A stretch of DNA of 34,277 bases from Gemmataceae bacterium. Its GTDB lineage: Bacteria > Planctomycetota > Planctomycetia > Gemmatales > Gemmataceae. The notes below the pieces were generated by a model, which saw only the letters and a list, made by a program, of their open reading frames with translations, searched no databases and had not been told where the DNA came from. Both the position numbers and the translations under genes were made by a program. Shown piece by piece: positions 24,803 through 33,818 of the stretch (positions are counted from its first letter, which is position 1; each line of letters begins with the position of its first letter). The DNA lies in NCBI GenBank assembly GCA_009691845.1, contig SIAJ01000065.1, positions 1-34,277 on the forward strand, written 5' to 3'.

Positions 24803-25097
24803 ATGCAAAGGTTCGTCTTTGACACGTTGACGATCCTGCTACAGGCCGTTACTTCACAAGCGGCCGGATCCCAAGAAGCCCGCCGATCACGCCGGAACGT
24901 GCCAAGGAAGTGGAAAAAAAGAACCAGGGTTTTGGAACCGCGCCCTGGGGTTTCCGACCGGCGCTGGTGGCATTACCATCGAGCAACTCGAAGCAATTTC
25001 GGAACTGTTGAATCACAAGCCGGGCGAAGACGAGGGCAAGAAAAAAGAGTTGGAGGACAAGGTGAAGCGGCTCACGGAGGAGTTGAAGAAGAAGTAA
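24803..25097 (+). pseudogene. Degenerate relative of the upstream STN/coiled-coil gene
   Basis: It starts at an ATG with GGAG 10 nt upstream and a signal-peptide-like beginning (MQRFVFDTLTILLQAVTSQAAG). The best coding frame then switches: ITPERAKEVEKKNQGFGTAP reads in one frame, and GGITIEQLEAISELLNHKPG with EDKVKRLTEELKKK reads in another, ending at the TAA at 25095-25097. The last part resembles the tail of the preceding protein (VSLEELESIARLF ... coiled coil). At least one frameshift near 24950 is needed to join the pieces. An alternative is a short gene with an unrelated real frame. Confidence 0.5.
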
Positions 25098-25100
25098 GCG

Positions 25101-25134
25101 GTAGCGAGTGGAGCAGCTTACGCTGCTCCACTCG
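25101..25134. repeat. GTAG-headed 13-bp perfect hairpin between convergent genes
   Basis: GTAG (25101-25104) followed by CGAGTGGAGCAGC, loop TTAC, GCTGCTCCACTCG. It lies between the plus-strand remnant and the minus-strand metallohydrolase. It may serve as terminator for either or be a REP-type single unit; there is no T-run. Confidence 0.6.
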
Positions 25135-25143
25135 TCCTGGAAA

Positions 25144-27501
25144 TCAACCCTCACTGTCCTCGATGATCTTTTTGTAAATCTCGATCGCTTTCAGGAAGGT
25201 CTTCTTCGCCTCTTCGCGTTCCGGTGCGATGATGTTGTTCTCACGCACTCGCCAGAGTTGTTCGATCACGTCGATGCACCATTGAGCGCTGGCCTTCGAA
25301 GCCCGAATTGGTTTGCCGCCGATCAAGACTTCTACCGGGTTTGTGTGCATCGAAGGGAAGTGTCGGATTGCGACCCAACTGCTCTTCGTCAATGGCACCG
25401 AGAACTCAATATCGTGTGGTCTGTTGTCGGCTGGGACTTCCTTGGAAGCGACCGGCTGACCATTGACCATCAGCTCAACCTTCCGCGTTGCGCCCCGAGC
25501 GACTTCTCCACCGACGGACGTACCAAGGACAAGGTCTCCGTCGAAGGCGACCTTGGCCTTCACCGTGACGGGACCGGGCTTGGCAAGCTTGATTTGTTTG
25601 CCTGCGGGCTGATCTCCGACCGTGAATTCTAGAGCATGAGCATAGCCGTCACTCACGTAGGAACGACCCTTGGCGAGCCCTTCGCAAAAGGCCGAGTAGT
25701 CGATCTTGTCGATCTTTCCCAGTTGCACGTACACACGACCCTGGCCTACGCGGCTGCCGGTGATACACGGAAAATCTGTCTCACCGCTGGCCTTCAAGGG
25801 GAAGCCACAATTCATAATGTGGTACCAGCAATTCCATTCGGGGATGCGCTGCGTATCCATTGCGCTAATGAAATCGCAGACCCCCATGGCAGACGACACG
25901 CAAATCTCCTGAGCGCCGATGCCGTTCATTTCGGGGACCACCAAGTTCGGCAATTCGCCAGCCGCCTTTTGCAGTGAGCGTGTGATTTCCTGCGGCGTGA
26001 GATTCCCGTCGGAATCGGCGTCGATTATTTCGAATGAATGAGGCAGCAGTCCCTTGCCCGCTTCCGCCTTCGAAATTTTGCCATCCTTGTTGGCGTCGAG
26101 CCCGCTCATGAGCCGCTTGCCTGCCGACTCGATAACTGGCGGGTTCAGGATCAACCCATTCGCGGAATGTGCATAGCCCGTGTAGCCGCCTTGAAGCTTG
26201 GTCCACTTCATCACCGGTGTGGTCCAGGTCGGCCAGCCTTTCGTCTTCGTGCCTTCCGATCCGGGATAGGTCTGATCGCGGAGATTCAACAGACAAACGT
26301 GCCCGAGAGCCTGCGAACCAAAGCCCGAGATTTCCAGATCGTACTTCAACACGGTGAAGGGCTCGGTCAATTTGTGCGGGGCGGGTTCGAAGAAATTGCG
26401 TTGAAACTCGAAGCACGGGCCCCAAGTCAGGCAACAGCCAACGTTCAGAGCTTCGCCTTTCACGTGCAGGAACATATCTTCGGGATAGACCCCTTCGGTC
26501 GGGCTGGTGTAGTGGGCACAACCAGCACCGTGGATGTGATGGTCCCCGCTATACCAGCCGAACTGTGCAGGATCGATCCAGCGTTCGAGTTTCACGTCGA
26601 TCTTCGTGCCCGCTTCTTTGACCTGAACCTTCGTGGTCTTCATCTTGTACTCGGGACCCCGCCCGTAGTGGAGCGTGAACTCACCGGGGGGAAGCAGAAC
26701 GGTCCCGCCGTCGGCTCGGTAAACCTGATCCTGGAAGAAGAAATCCGGAGCGACCCGCTTGGCACGCGGCGGATAAATATGCCCGGCCGCATCCGTGAAT
26801 GTGAATCGACCGACTGTCGGCTTTCCTCGCTCATCCACGACACCGATCTTAACGGGAACAGCGTGCCGTATGTCGAACAAAATGGGGACTTCGCCTCGGA
26901 ATCCAAGGTCTTGAGTGCCCTGGCCAACATCGAACCCGATGGTCGCCTCGCGCTTGCCAGCCTCGGTCGAGTAGATCAACAGAATCGCATATTCGACCTT
27001 CAGCCCGCTGAGGTTCTTGGCCAAGGGAGCCTTCGTGTGCATTTCCAGATCGAGGAAGCGCGACCGATAGTCTTTTTTGACTTCCTTATTATTTGCGATC
27101 CAGCCTGCCTGTGCGCTCGACACATTGAGTACTTTCTTCACCGTGCTGTCGTTGACAACTTTTACGAGGATCGGCACCCAGCCCGATTGCTGGATCGTTG
27201 TCGAGCCAGGACCGGTGACGACCTTCACCCGAGATTCCGGATTGATGGTGACCTGCAGAAGAGCCCGCGGATCGAGCAGTTGCTGAATTTTCTTGCCATC
27301 GCGGTCAGCGATGGCAGCGTCGAGTTGCTTGGCCATGTCGGCCGGTAACGGAGCCCCCAGCGTTTCGAGGGCCTTGGCAATCCGGTCGGCATTCTGGCCA
27401 AGTGGTTGCCCCTCGACGTCCGAGACAACGGGCAATGGGTCGACAGCGGTTCCGATCGCGACGAACACGATCGTTGTGATAGCAGAGAGGGTGAGGCGCA
27501 T
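25144..27501 (-). CDS. Secreted CehA/McbA-like metallohydrolase with EF-hand pair
   Basis: 785 aa from the ATG at 27501, with GGAG 9 nt upstream; the longer open frame before it does not look coding. The signal peptide is MRLTLSAITTIVFVAIGTAV. A beta-rich N-terminal region runs to about residue 310. FGWYSGDHHIHG (HxH at 322-324) is the start of the PHP-like CehA/McbA domain; family members carry out metal-dependent hydrolysis (for example carbaryl or phosphonate-type substrates), but the natural substrate here is unknown. Inserted at about 469-505 are two canonical EF-hands, DANKDGKISKAE and DADSDGNLTPQE. The C-terminal part includes further strand-rich sequence and ends in a helical Lys/Glu-rich tail. 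Starts divergently from the FHA-GAF-sigma-54 gene. Confidence 0.8.
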   Translation of the reverse strand: MRLTLSAITTIVFVAIGTAVDPLPVVSDVEGQPLGQNADRIAKALETLGAPLPADMAKQLDAAIADRDGKKIQQLLDPRALLQVTINPESRVKVVTGPGSTTIQQSGWVPILVKVVNDSTVKKVLNVSSAQAGWIANNKEVKKDYRSRFLDLEMHTKAPLAKNLSGLKVEYAILLIYSTEAGKREATIGFDVGQGTQDLGFRGEVPILFDIRHAVPVKIGVVDERGKPTVGRFTFTDAAGHIYPPRAKRVAPDFFFQDQVYRADGGTVLLPPGEFTLHYGRGPEYKMKTTKVQVKEAGTKIDVKLERWIDPAQFGWYSGDHHIHGAGCAHYTSPTEGVYPEDMFLHVKGEALNVGCCLTWGPCFEFQRNFFEPAPHKLTEPFTVLKYDLEISGFGSQALGHVCLLNLRDQTYPGSEGTKTKGWPTWTTPVMKWTKLQGGYTGYAHSANGLILNPPVIESAGKRLMSGLDANKDGKISKAEAGKGLLPHSFEIIDADSDGNLTPQEITRSLQKAAGELPNLVVPEMNGIGAQEICVSSAMGVCDFISAMDTQRIPEWNCWYHIMNCGFPLKASGETDFPCITGSRVGQGRVYVQLGKIDKIDYSAFCEGLAKGRSYVSDGYAHALEFTVGDQPAGKQIKLAKPGPVTVKAKVAFDGDLVLGTSVGGEVARGATRKVELMVNGQPVASKEVPADNRPHDIEFSVPLTKSSWVAIRHFPSMHTNPVEVLIGGKPIRASKASAQWCIDVIEQLWRVRENNIIAPEREEAKKTFLKAIEIYKKIIEDSEG

Positions 27502-27610
27502 GAAGTAGACTCCAGAGCGTGGGGAGAGAGTGGCAAGATACCATGAAGACGCGAGAGGAGAAACGAAATTTCCAAAATCGACGCGAGAGTCGACAAATCC
27601 GTGGTCCCGG

Positions 27611-27640
27611 TTGTCCAGAACCGCGTCTGGCGGGTATCTT
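27611..27640 (+). promoter_or_regulatory. Possible sigma-70 promoter of the FHA-GAF activator gene
   Basis: TTGTCC (27611-27616) and TATCTT (27635-27640) with 18-nt spacing. Transcription would start near 27648, favouring the Met at 27678 over the one at 27645. Confidence 0.3.
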
Positions 27641-27677
27641 GATAATGTCTGCTCTCTCGCACGCTTTCGGGGCTCGC

Positions 27678-29603
27678 ATGGCTGCACCGACTGCCGCCTA
27701 TCTCGTCGCCAAGCGTGACGATGGGTTCGGCGACGTTCATCCTCTTCAAAAGGGGGTAACCTACGGCGTTGGTCGCTCGCCCAAGAACCGTATCGCACTT
27801 CCGGACGATCTCTGTTCTCGCGATCATGCCGAGGTGACATATGCGGAGGGCACTTGGTACGTGCGTGACCTCGATAGTCTTAACGGCACCAAGGTGAACG
27901 GGAAGCCGGTTCGGGGCGACAAGGAAATCGAAACCGGCGATGAGGTGCAGTTCGGCCGCTCGAAGTTCCTCTTCCTGTACGATCTTGCCGACCTGCCGGG
28001 CGTTCAAGAATCACCAACCCGAGGTTTGCAGGAAGCGGTCAAGATCACGAGGAGAACTGGCAAAACGAAGTTTCTGCCCGACCGGCGTGGGTCGGAGGAG
28101 ACGGTTGCTCCTTCAGAGGTCGGTACCGATTCGCCCGAACGTGCGGTTGCCGCGCTCTATCGTCTGGCACTCGACATGGGTTCGGCGAAGAGCCTGGAGG
28201 AACTGGCCGAGGCCGTGCTGGCCGGCTTGTTCGCGGGGATGCCGGTGGAACATGGTGCCGTGCAACTGGTCAAAGCAGGGCGCGATTTCGAAGTGCTGGC
28301 CCATCGCAGTCGGGATGGAAAGTCACGAACTTACCACAAGTCATCGCAACTCGTCTCGAATACCGTGCTCGACAGCCGCGAGGCCGTCCTGGCGGATAAT
28401 GTTCTGAACGACCCGGCCTATAACACTCGCGATAGCATCCGCGACCTGCAAGCGGGCAGCCTGATTTGTGTGCCGGTCGTGGAAGACGAGCACGTTGTCG
28501 GCCTCATTCACCTCTACACCTCGGCACAGAACCAATTCTCGGAGGACGATCTCGACTACGCCCTGGCCGTGGGAAGGCAGATGACCGGGGCCTGGGTTCA
28601 GCTTCGTCGGCAGGATGAACTGACGAACACGAATCGCGAATTGAAAGCGCTCCTTGCCCTCGAGAGCGATCTGGTCGGCTCCAGCAGAGCACTGAAGCAG
28701 ATCGAAGGTCAGATCGCGCGAGTTGCGAGCACTTCGGCTACCGTGCTCATTCGCGGAGAAAGCGGTTCCGGCAAGGAACTCGTTGCTCGGGCTCTCCACC
28801 GTTCGAGTGTGCGCAAGGAGGGGCCTTTCATCACGCTCAATTGTGCGGCCATCTCGGAAAGCCTGTTGGAAAGCGAGTTGTTCGGCCACGAACGCGGGGC
28901 GTATACGGGTGCGACCGAAAAAATGATCGGCAAGTTCGAGGCGGCCGATCGAGGAACGATCTTCCTGGATGAGATTGGCGAGATGCCCCAGAGCACGCAG
29001 TCGAAATTTCTACGCGTGCTGGAAGGGCATCCCTTCGAGCGGCTGGGCGGAAACAATCAGATTCGGGTGGATGTTCGCGTTGTCGCGGCCACCAACCGGC
29101 CCCTCGAGCAGGCCGTTCGGGACGGTACGTTTCGCAAGGACCTGTTCTATCGCCTGCAAGTCGTGGAAATCCGCGTGCCGCCATTGCGCGAACGAGTTGA
29201 CGACGTGCCCCTCTTGGCTGAGCACTTTTTGAAGAAGTTCACGCGTGAGACGGGCCGGCGCATCAAGGGCTTCACACCCGAAGCGGTCATGAAGCTGCAG
29301 AGTTACACGTGGCCGGGCAACGTTCGCGAGCTACGCAACGCCATCGAACGAGCGGTCGCACTGCACGATAAGTCCTTTCTGGAGCCGATAGATCTGTGGC
29401 TATCGCCGCTCGATCAAAGCAGTTCGGAAACTCACGTGGCCTACACATTTAAGCCGGTGTCTCTCGAAGAAATGGAAAAGCGTCACATCATGGACACGCT
29501 CAAGCACACCGACTGGAACAAGAGCCGGGCAGCCGAGATCTTGCAAATCGAACGCTCGACGCTCGATCGCAAAATCAAGACGTATGGGCTTCGGAAAGAC
29601 TGA
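27678..29603 (+). CDS. FHA-GAF sigma-54-dependent activator
   Basis: 641 aa from the ATG at 27678 (an ATG at 27645 would add 11 aa). FHA domain at about 20-105 (GRSPKNRIAL ... DLDSLNGTKVNG). GAF domain at about 155-310. The AAA+ sigma-54 interaction domain spans about 330-560: Walker A GESGSGKE at 360-367, the GAFTGA loop as GAYTGA at 407-412, Walker B GTIFLDEIGE at 426-435, and R-finger region RVDVRVVAATNRP. A Fis-type helix-turn-helix closes the protein (WNKSRAAEILQIERSTLDRKI). It hydrolyses ATP to open sigma-54 RNA polymerase promoters. There is no receiver domain, so input should come through FHA (phosphothreonine) and GAF. Its targets are not visible here. Confidence 0.93.
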   Translation: MAAPTAAYLVAKRDDGFGDVHPLQKGVTYGVGRSPKNRIALPDDLCSRDHAEVTYAEGTWYVRDLDSLNGTKVNGKPVRGDKEIETGDEVQFGRSKFLFLYDLADLPGVQESPTRGLQEAVKITRRTGKTKFLPDRRGSEETVAPSEVGTDSPERAVAALYRLALDMGSAKSLEELAEAVLAGLFAGMPVEHGAVQLVKAGRDFEVLAHRSRDGKSRTYHKSSQLVSNTVLDSREAVLADNVLNDPAYNTRDSIRDLQAGSLICVPVVEDEHVVGLIHLYTSAQNQFSEDDLDYALAVGRQMTGAWVQLRRQDELTNTNRELKALLALESDLVGSSRALKQIEGQIARVASTSATVLIRGESGSGKELVARALHRSSVRKEGPFITLNCAAISESLLESELFGHERGAYTGATEKMIGKFEAADRGTIFLDEIGEMPQSTQSKFLRVLEGHPFERLGGNNQIRVDVRVVAATNRPLEQAVRDGTFRKDLFYRLQVVEIRVPPLRERVDDVPLLAEHFLKKFTRETGRRIKGFTPEAVMKLQSYTWPGNVRELRNAIERAVALHDKSFLEPIDLWLSPLDQSSSETHVAYTFKPVSLEEMEKRHIMDTLKHTDWNKSRAAEILQIERSTLDRKIKTYGLRKD

Positions 29604-30362
29604 TTAGCCGCGTCCGACGAGAGGCATTTTGGTCGCCATGATGGTCACGAACAGGGCATTCGCATCGAGTGGCAAACTCGCCATGTACACAATCGTGCGA
29701 GCGACATTCTCCACATCCATCGTTGGTTCGATGGCGATCGAACCATTCGCTTGAAGGATCCCCGCTTTCATTTTCGAGGTCATTTCCGTTCCCGCATTGC
29801 CGATGTCGATCTGCCCACAGGCAATGTCGTATTTGCGGCCATCCAGGGCGGTCGATTTTGTGAGTCCCGTGATCGCGTGCTTGGTGGCCGTATAGGGAGC
29901 GGAATTCGGGCGTGGAGTGTGGGCCGAGATCGAGCCGTTGTTGATGATCCTCCCGCCTCGAGGCGATTGCGATTTCATGAGTCGGAAGGCTTCCTGCGTG
30001 CAATAGAACGGTCCGCTGAGATTCACATCGACAACCCGTCTCCAGTCTTCGATCGTTAGATCTTCAAGCGGCAAGGGTGAAGCACCCGAGCCGGCGTTAT
30101 TGAATAACAAATCGAGACGGCCGAACGTCGCACGAGTCTTCTCAAAAAGTGCTGCGACTGCGGTGGGATCCGTCACGTCGGTGGGGACAACCACCAATCG
30201 ATCCTGCTCCGGCTGGGCCATTGCAAGCGTGGCCAGAAGTGCGTCGGCGCGACGCCCCGCTAGAACAACGGCATAGCCCTCGCGATGTAGGGCCAGGGCA
30301 GTGGCTTGACCAATGCCCGAACCCGCACCGGTCACGATTGCGACTTTCGCTGGTGTGCTCAT
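29604..30362 (-). CDS. Short-chain dehydrogenase/reductase
   Basis: 252 aa with the classical SDR layout: NAD(P)-binding TGAGSGIG at 11-18, NNAG near residue 88, the active-site Ser in NNGSISAHT, and YTATK for the catalytic Tyr-Lys pair (PYTATKHAITG). AGRR after the second strand suggests an NADP preference. It reduces or oxidises an unknown hydroxyl/carbonyl substrate in the cytoplasm. The stop directly abuts the stop of the convergent activator gene. Single gene unit with no pathway context. Confidence 0.92.
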   Translation of the reverse strand: MSTPAKVAIVTGAGSGIGQATALALHREGYAVVLAGRRADALLATLAMAQPEQDRLVVVPTDVTDPTAVAALFEKTRATFGRLDLLFNNAGSGASPLPLEDLTIEDWRRVVDVNLSGPFYCTQEAFRLMKSQSPRGGRIINNGSISAHTPRPNSAPYTATKHAITGLTKSTALDGRKYDIACGQIDIGNAGTEMTSKMKAGILQANGSIAIEPTMDVENVARTIVYMASLPLDANALFVTIMATKMPLVGRG

Positions 30363-30426
30363 TTTGATTTAGCTTCCCGCCTAAGATGAAAATAGTTCCC
30401 TCGATCATTCAACTGGGAAGAACGCG

Positions 30427-30870
30427 ATGAGCAATGAAAAACCGACGCGATCCGCTTCCGGCCACGCTCTGACTCCCCCTTCCCCTGCGGAGATCGAGAA
30501 CCTTGCCGAGTCGCTCACGCCTGAAGAACGCCGTGTGATCCTGAAGCATGGGACCGAGCCCGCCTTCTGCGGCGGCTTGCTAAACAACAAGAAGGACGGC
30601 CATTATTCGTGTCGCCTGTGCTCGCTGCCATTGTTTCGCTCGAAGGCCAAGTTCGAATCGGGCACCGGTTGGCCGAGCTTTTACGAACCGTTCGACCAGG
30701 ATCACATCGCGTACATCACGGATGAGGCTTACGGCATGGTCCGCGTGGAAATCCGCTGCGCTCGGTGCGATGGTCACTTGGGGCATGTATTCGAAGATGG
30801 GCCTCGACCGACAGGGTTGCGCTATTGCCTGAATTCTGCATCCTTGCAGTTCATTGAAGAAGGGGCGTAG
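30427..30870 (+). CDS. msrB: Peptide-methionine (R)-S-oxide reductase MsrB
   Basis: 147 aa. The structural zinc Cys pairs are at 62/65 (CRLC) and 111/114 (CARC). GTGWPSF, GHLGHVFEDGP and LRYCLNSASL follow, with the catalytic Cys at 134. Cys48 (AFCGGLLNN) is a candidate resolving Cys. The enzyme repairs methionine-R-sulfoxide in proteins with thioredoxin as reductant; no export signal is seen, so it should be cytoplasmic. All active-site residues are intact. Confidence 0.95.
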   Translation: MSNEKPTRSASGHALTPPSPAEIENLAESLTPEERRVILKHGTEPAFCGGLLNNKKDGHYSCRLCSLPLFRSKAKFESGTGWPSFYEPFDQDHIAYITDEAYGMVRVEIRCARCDGHLGHVFEDGPRPTGLRYCLNSASLQFIEEGA

Positions 30871-31199
30871 TTGCAGCTGATACCAGCGGCGTCGACCCAC
30901 TCGTCGACTCTGCGGGTCCACGAAGCCACCCTGAGATAATCGGTTGGCAGCGCGGCTCCACTCCATTTCACGGAAGACCTGAAGCGGAGAGAGTTTGGCG
31001 AGGGCGAAGAGGTTCTCGCGTTCACTGTTCGCTTCGTTCGCATTTTTTGGCCTCACAACTGAATCGGCAAAATCGGCACAGTTCTTTTATCCGGCACGAG
31101 AATGCGTGCTACATCCAAAAAAACCGCCAGACAGCCGCCCGTTCCGCCTCACCGAGGCGAACGTGCCCACTGCAAACGCTCAGACTCCGCGCTGAAACA
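30871..31199. other. Intergenic region between msrB and the kinase gene
   Basis: No supported gene. It includes palindromic GTCGAC words near 30894-30915 and A/T-runs near 31040-31130. No promoter consensus or sigma-54 element convinces me. Confidence 0.45.
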
Positions 31200-33538
31200 A
31201 TGCAACCAGACCATTCACCGGCCGAGCGCCGGGCCGCTGAGATTATCAAAACTTGGCTTGATGGCGAGCTGCCGGATGCGGCTGGTGCCATCGGCGAGGA
31301 CCCGGATCTCTCCGCCCATAAAGGGATCGTCCTCGACCTCGCCATTGCCGAGTTCCTGATTCGAGAACATCGGGGCGACAGGCCGGACATAGAGGAATTC
31401 TGCGGGCTCTTCCCGAACTATCACGCCTCGCTTGGCCGAATGCTGGCCCAGCAATCAGTCGGCGAGCGCCATCGCGGCCTCGATGCCGCCCTGCCTGATG
31501 GGTTGGCCGAACTGACAATCGACACTCCGGTCACTCCGGTCCGGGGTATTGATCCTGGATCGCTCATTCACGCAGGCTCCACGCAGGGCCCTGTGAAGAG
31601 CCCAGTTTCCGGTTCGACTCCTAGCCGAGAACCCGGACAACACCGCTGGCCGGAGGCGGGCGAACGTGTCAGCGACTTCGATCTCCTTCGCCAGCTAGGT
31701 AAGGGGGCCTTCGGCCGGGTGTTTTGGCATTGGAAGAAACGACCGCTCGACATGTGGTCGTAAAACTCACGCGAGAAAAGTGTGACGAGGCCAAGGTGCT
31801 CGGCCGCCTGGGGCATCGCAATGTCGTCTCGGTCTTGTCCGCACCGCACGATACCACGAGCGGCCTGTACCTGGTCGTCATGCCGTACCACGGCAGTTCG
31901 ACACTTGAGGACCTGCTAGAACTCGCGTATCCGCTTCGCCCTGCAGGGAAGGAGCGACCTCGGAGTGCCCAGATCATCGTGACAGCCGCTCGACGCAACT
32001 TGCACGCGGACGACCCGGTGCCTAGCGATCTGAAGCCCGATCCTTTCTTGACGCGGGCAGGCTTTACCGACGGAATCGTTTGGCTTGGCGTCCGTATCGC
32101 GGAGGCGCTGTCAGCGGTCCATGAGAGCGGATTCGTCCATCACGATTTGAAACCTTCAAACGTGCTTCTCGGACTCGATGGGAACCCACGCGTTCTCGAT
32201 TTCAATCTCGCATCCGACGTTCGCACCTCAAAATCTCGGCTCGGCGGCACGTTACCCTACATGCCGCCGGAGCATTTGCGGACCGCGATCGACCCCGAGT
32301 TTGTTGGAACGATGGACGCCCGTGGGGATGTCTATTCGTTCGGCGTAATCATGTACGAACTGTTGGCCGGTCAGCACCCCTTCGGCCGGTTCCCCCGTTC
32401 GCGGTCGGTGCGAACCGTTGCCGAGGAAATGCTCACTCAGCAAAGGCTTGGCGTGTGCCCGTTGCGGGATCGCAATCGGGAAGTTCATCACCGTCTAGCT
32501 CGATTGGTTGAACGCTGTTTGTCATTCGAACAGGAAGATCGTCCACAAACGGCGGCGGCCGTCGCACTCGAAATGCGGCAGTGCTACTCGGCACGCAAAC
32601 GGGCCATGCAGTTTCTTTCCAGCCGACCCGGCCGCGTGGCCGCTACGTCGGCGGCAATTGGAATCGTGAGTGCGGCTACCTGGATGGCTTCCGCACAGGC
32701 CGGGCCTGCCTTCCGTGTCGCCGATCATCGTACCATTGGCATGATCGCGCTGGCCGAAAACCGATACGCCGATGCCGTGCCCGATCTCACCGAGGCCACC
32801 AAACGGACGCCACAAGACCCGGAAGTGTGGCTGGCACTTGGACGGGCGAAGGCCGCCCAGCGCGAATGGCTCTCCGCTCGACTGGACCTGGAGAAAGCCG
32901 CCGGACTGCGTCCCGAGCATGGGCCAGTTCAAGCGACGCTGGCCCACTGCCTGGCGAAACTGGGACACTTCGCCCAAGCCCACGCCGCCTTGGACAGGGC
33001 CGAAGCCGCACAATACAAACCGGCCGGGCTCTATGCACTCCGTGGCTACTGCCACGTTTCCAGACGCGAAAACCAACCGGCCGAGGCTGCACTCGGACGT
33101 GCTCTAGAACTGAATCCCAACAATCGTGCGGCATTGCTGAACCGAGCCCACCTGGCTCTCGCGCAGGCAATGGGCAATACGCGAATTCCCACGATGGAAG
33201 CCGTCGGCGATGTGGAGCAAGCACTGAAGGCTGGCCAACCGGATGCAAACGTGGCACTCTGGGCCGCCCGCTTCTACGCCTGGATGGCCCACAAGCCATC
33301 GCACGTGAAGGGAGACTGGTATCCGGATGCGGCGGGTGCGAAGAATCACTGCCGCGACTTGCTACGCGAGGCAGTCGAAGGCGGAGTGCCCGAATCCATG
33401 TGGAAACAAGACTCGACATTCCGATTCTTGCTGGGCGATCCGGACGAGTTCGCGAAAGACTGGGTCGTGCCAACCAAGGAAACGGACCCTTCCGGCAACT
33501 GGCGCACCGGAGACTCATTGATAGAGTTTCCTGGGTAG
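31200..33538 (+). CDS. Ser/Thr protein kinase with TPR tail, interrupted by a one-base frameshift
   Basis: Two frames, 31200-31763 and 31724-33538, together form one protein. The first holds a 160-aa N-terminal region and the kinase glycine loop GKGAFGRVF. The second holds the rest of the kinase: ATP-binding Lys (RHVVVKL), Glu in KCDEAKVLGRLGHRNV, catalytic HHDLKPSN (HHD for HRD), metal motif DFN in place of DFG, and MPPEHLR. A transmembrane helix follows (VAATSAAIGIVSAATW), then about five TPRs. Inserting one T in the T-run at 31722-31725 joins the frames exactly at the loop. It is a membrane-anchored kinase with a TPR sensor or scaffold outside. Read as one gene; if the frameshift is real the product would be truncated. 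Confidence 0.8.
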
Positions 33539-33612
33539 CTTACTTCTGAGGCCAGGGATCGGAGGATCCAATGCCTCGTGATTTCTGGCGAAGCGAGAGT
33601 TTGTCACTAAAA

Positions 33613-33654
33613 GGCGATCCTCCTTTCCCTGCATTCGAGGGGAGGAGGATCGCC
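33613..33654 (-). terminator. Probable intrinsic terminator (minus strand)
   Basis: The 11-bp stem GGCGATCCTCC/GGAGGATCGCC, extended imperfectly inward, reads into TTTT on the minus strand. It lies downstream of the DUF1501 gene at the right edge and past the plus-strand kinase stop, so it may serve both. Confidence 0.55.
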
Positions 33655-33739
33655 CGATCATGACCGTAGACACGACTCTTGGCGCCATCTTCGAATGATG
33701 GCGAAAGGATCGCCGAGGCTTCGCTTCTCGGCACACCGG

Positions 33740-33796
33740 CAGTGAAACACGAAGGCCTCGGGCAATCGCCCGAAACCTTCGTGGGTTTCGTCACTG
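33740..33796. repeat. Complex three-part hairpin
   Basis: Inner stem TCGGGC/GCCCGA, middle stem CACGAAGG/CCTTCGTG, and outer stem CAGTGA/TCACTG with bulges. It lies just downstream of the DUF1501 stop on the minus strand. It may be a terminator stem or an RNA-processing site. Confidence 0.5.
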
Positions 33797-33818
33797 CTGT
33801 TTACGCCACCGGCTTGGC

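Noticed and set aside
27502..27840. N-terminal extension of the CehA-like protein
   Set aside because: The added sequence is Arg-rich, lies antisense to the other gene's start, and would bury the signal peptide.
30891..30920. Hairpin with GTCGAC words after msrB
   Set aside because: GTCGAC is self-complementary and the surrounding bases do not extend a stem; too weak to call a terminator.
31057..31199. Sigma-54 promoter (GGCAC near 31075)
   Set aside because: A GG element is present but the downstream GC of the -12 box is missing at the right spacing.
31715..31735. Programmed -1 frameshift in the kinase
   Set aside because: No X XXY YYZ heptamer and a P-site slip at TTT to GTT pairs poorly; a missing T or assembly error is simpler.
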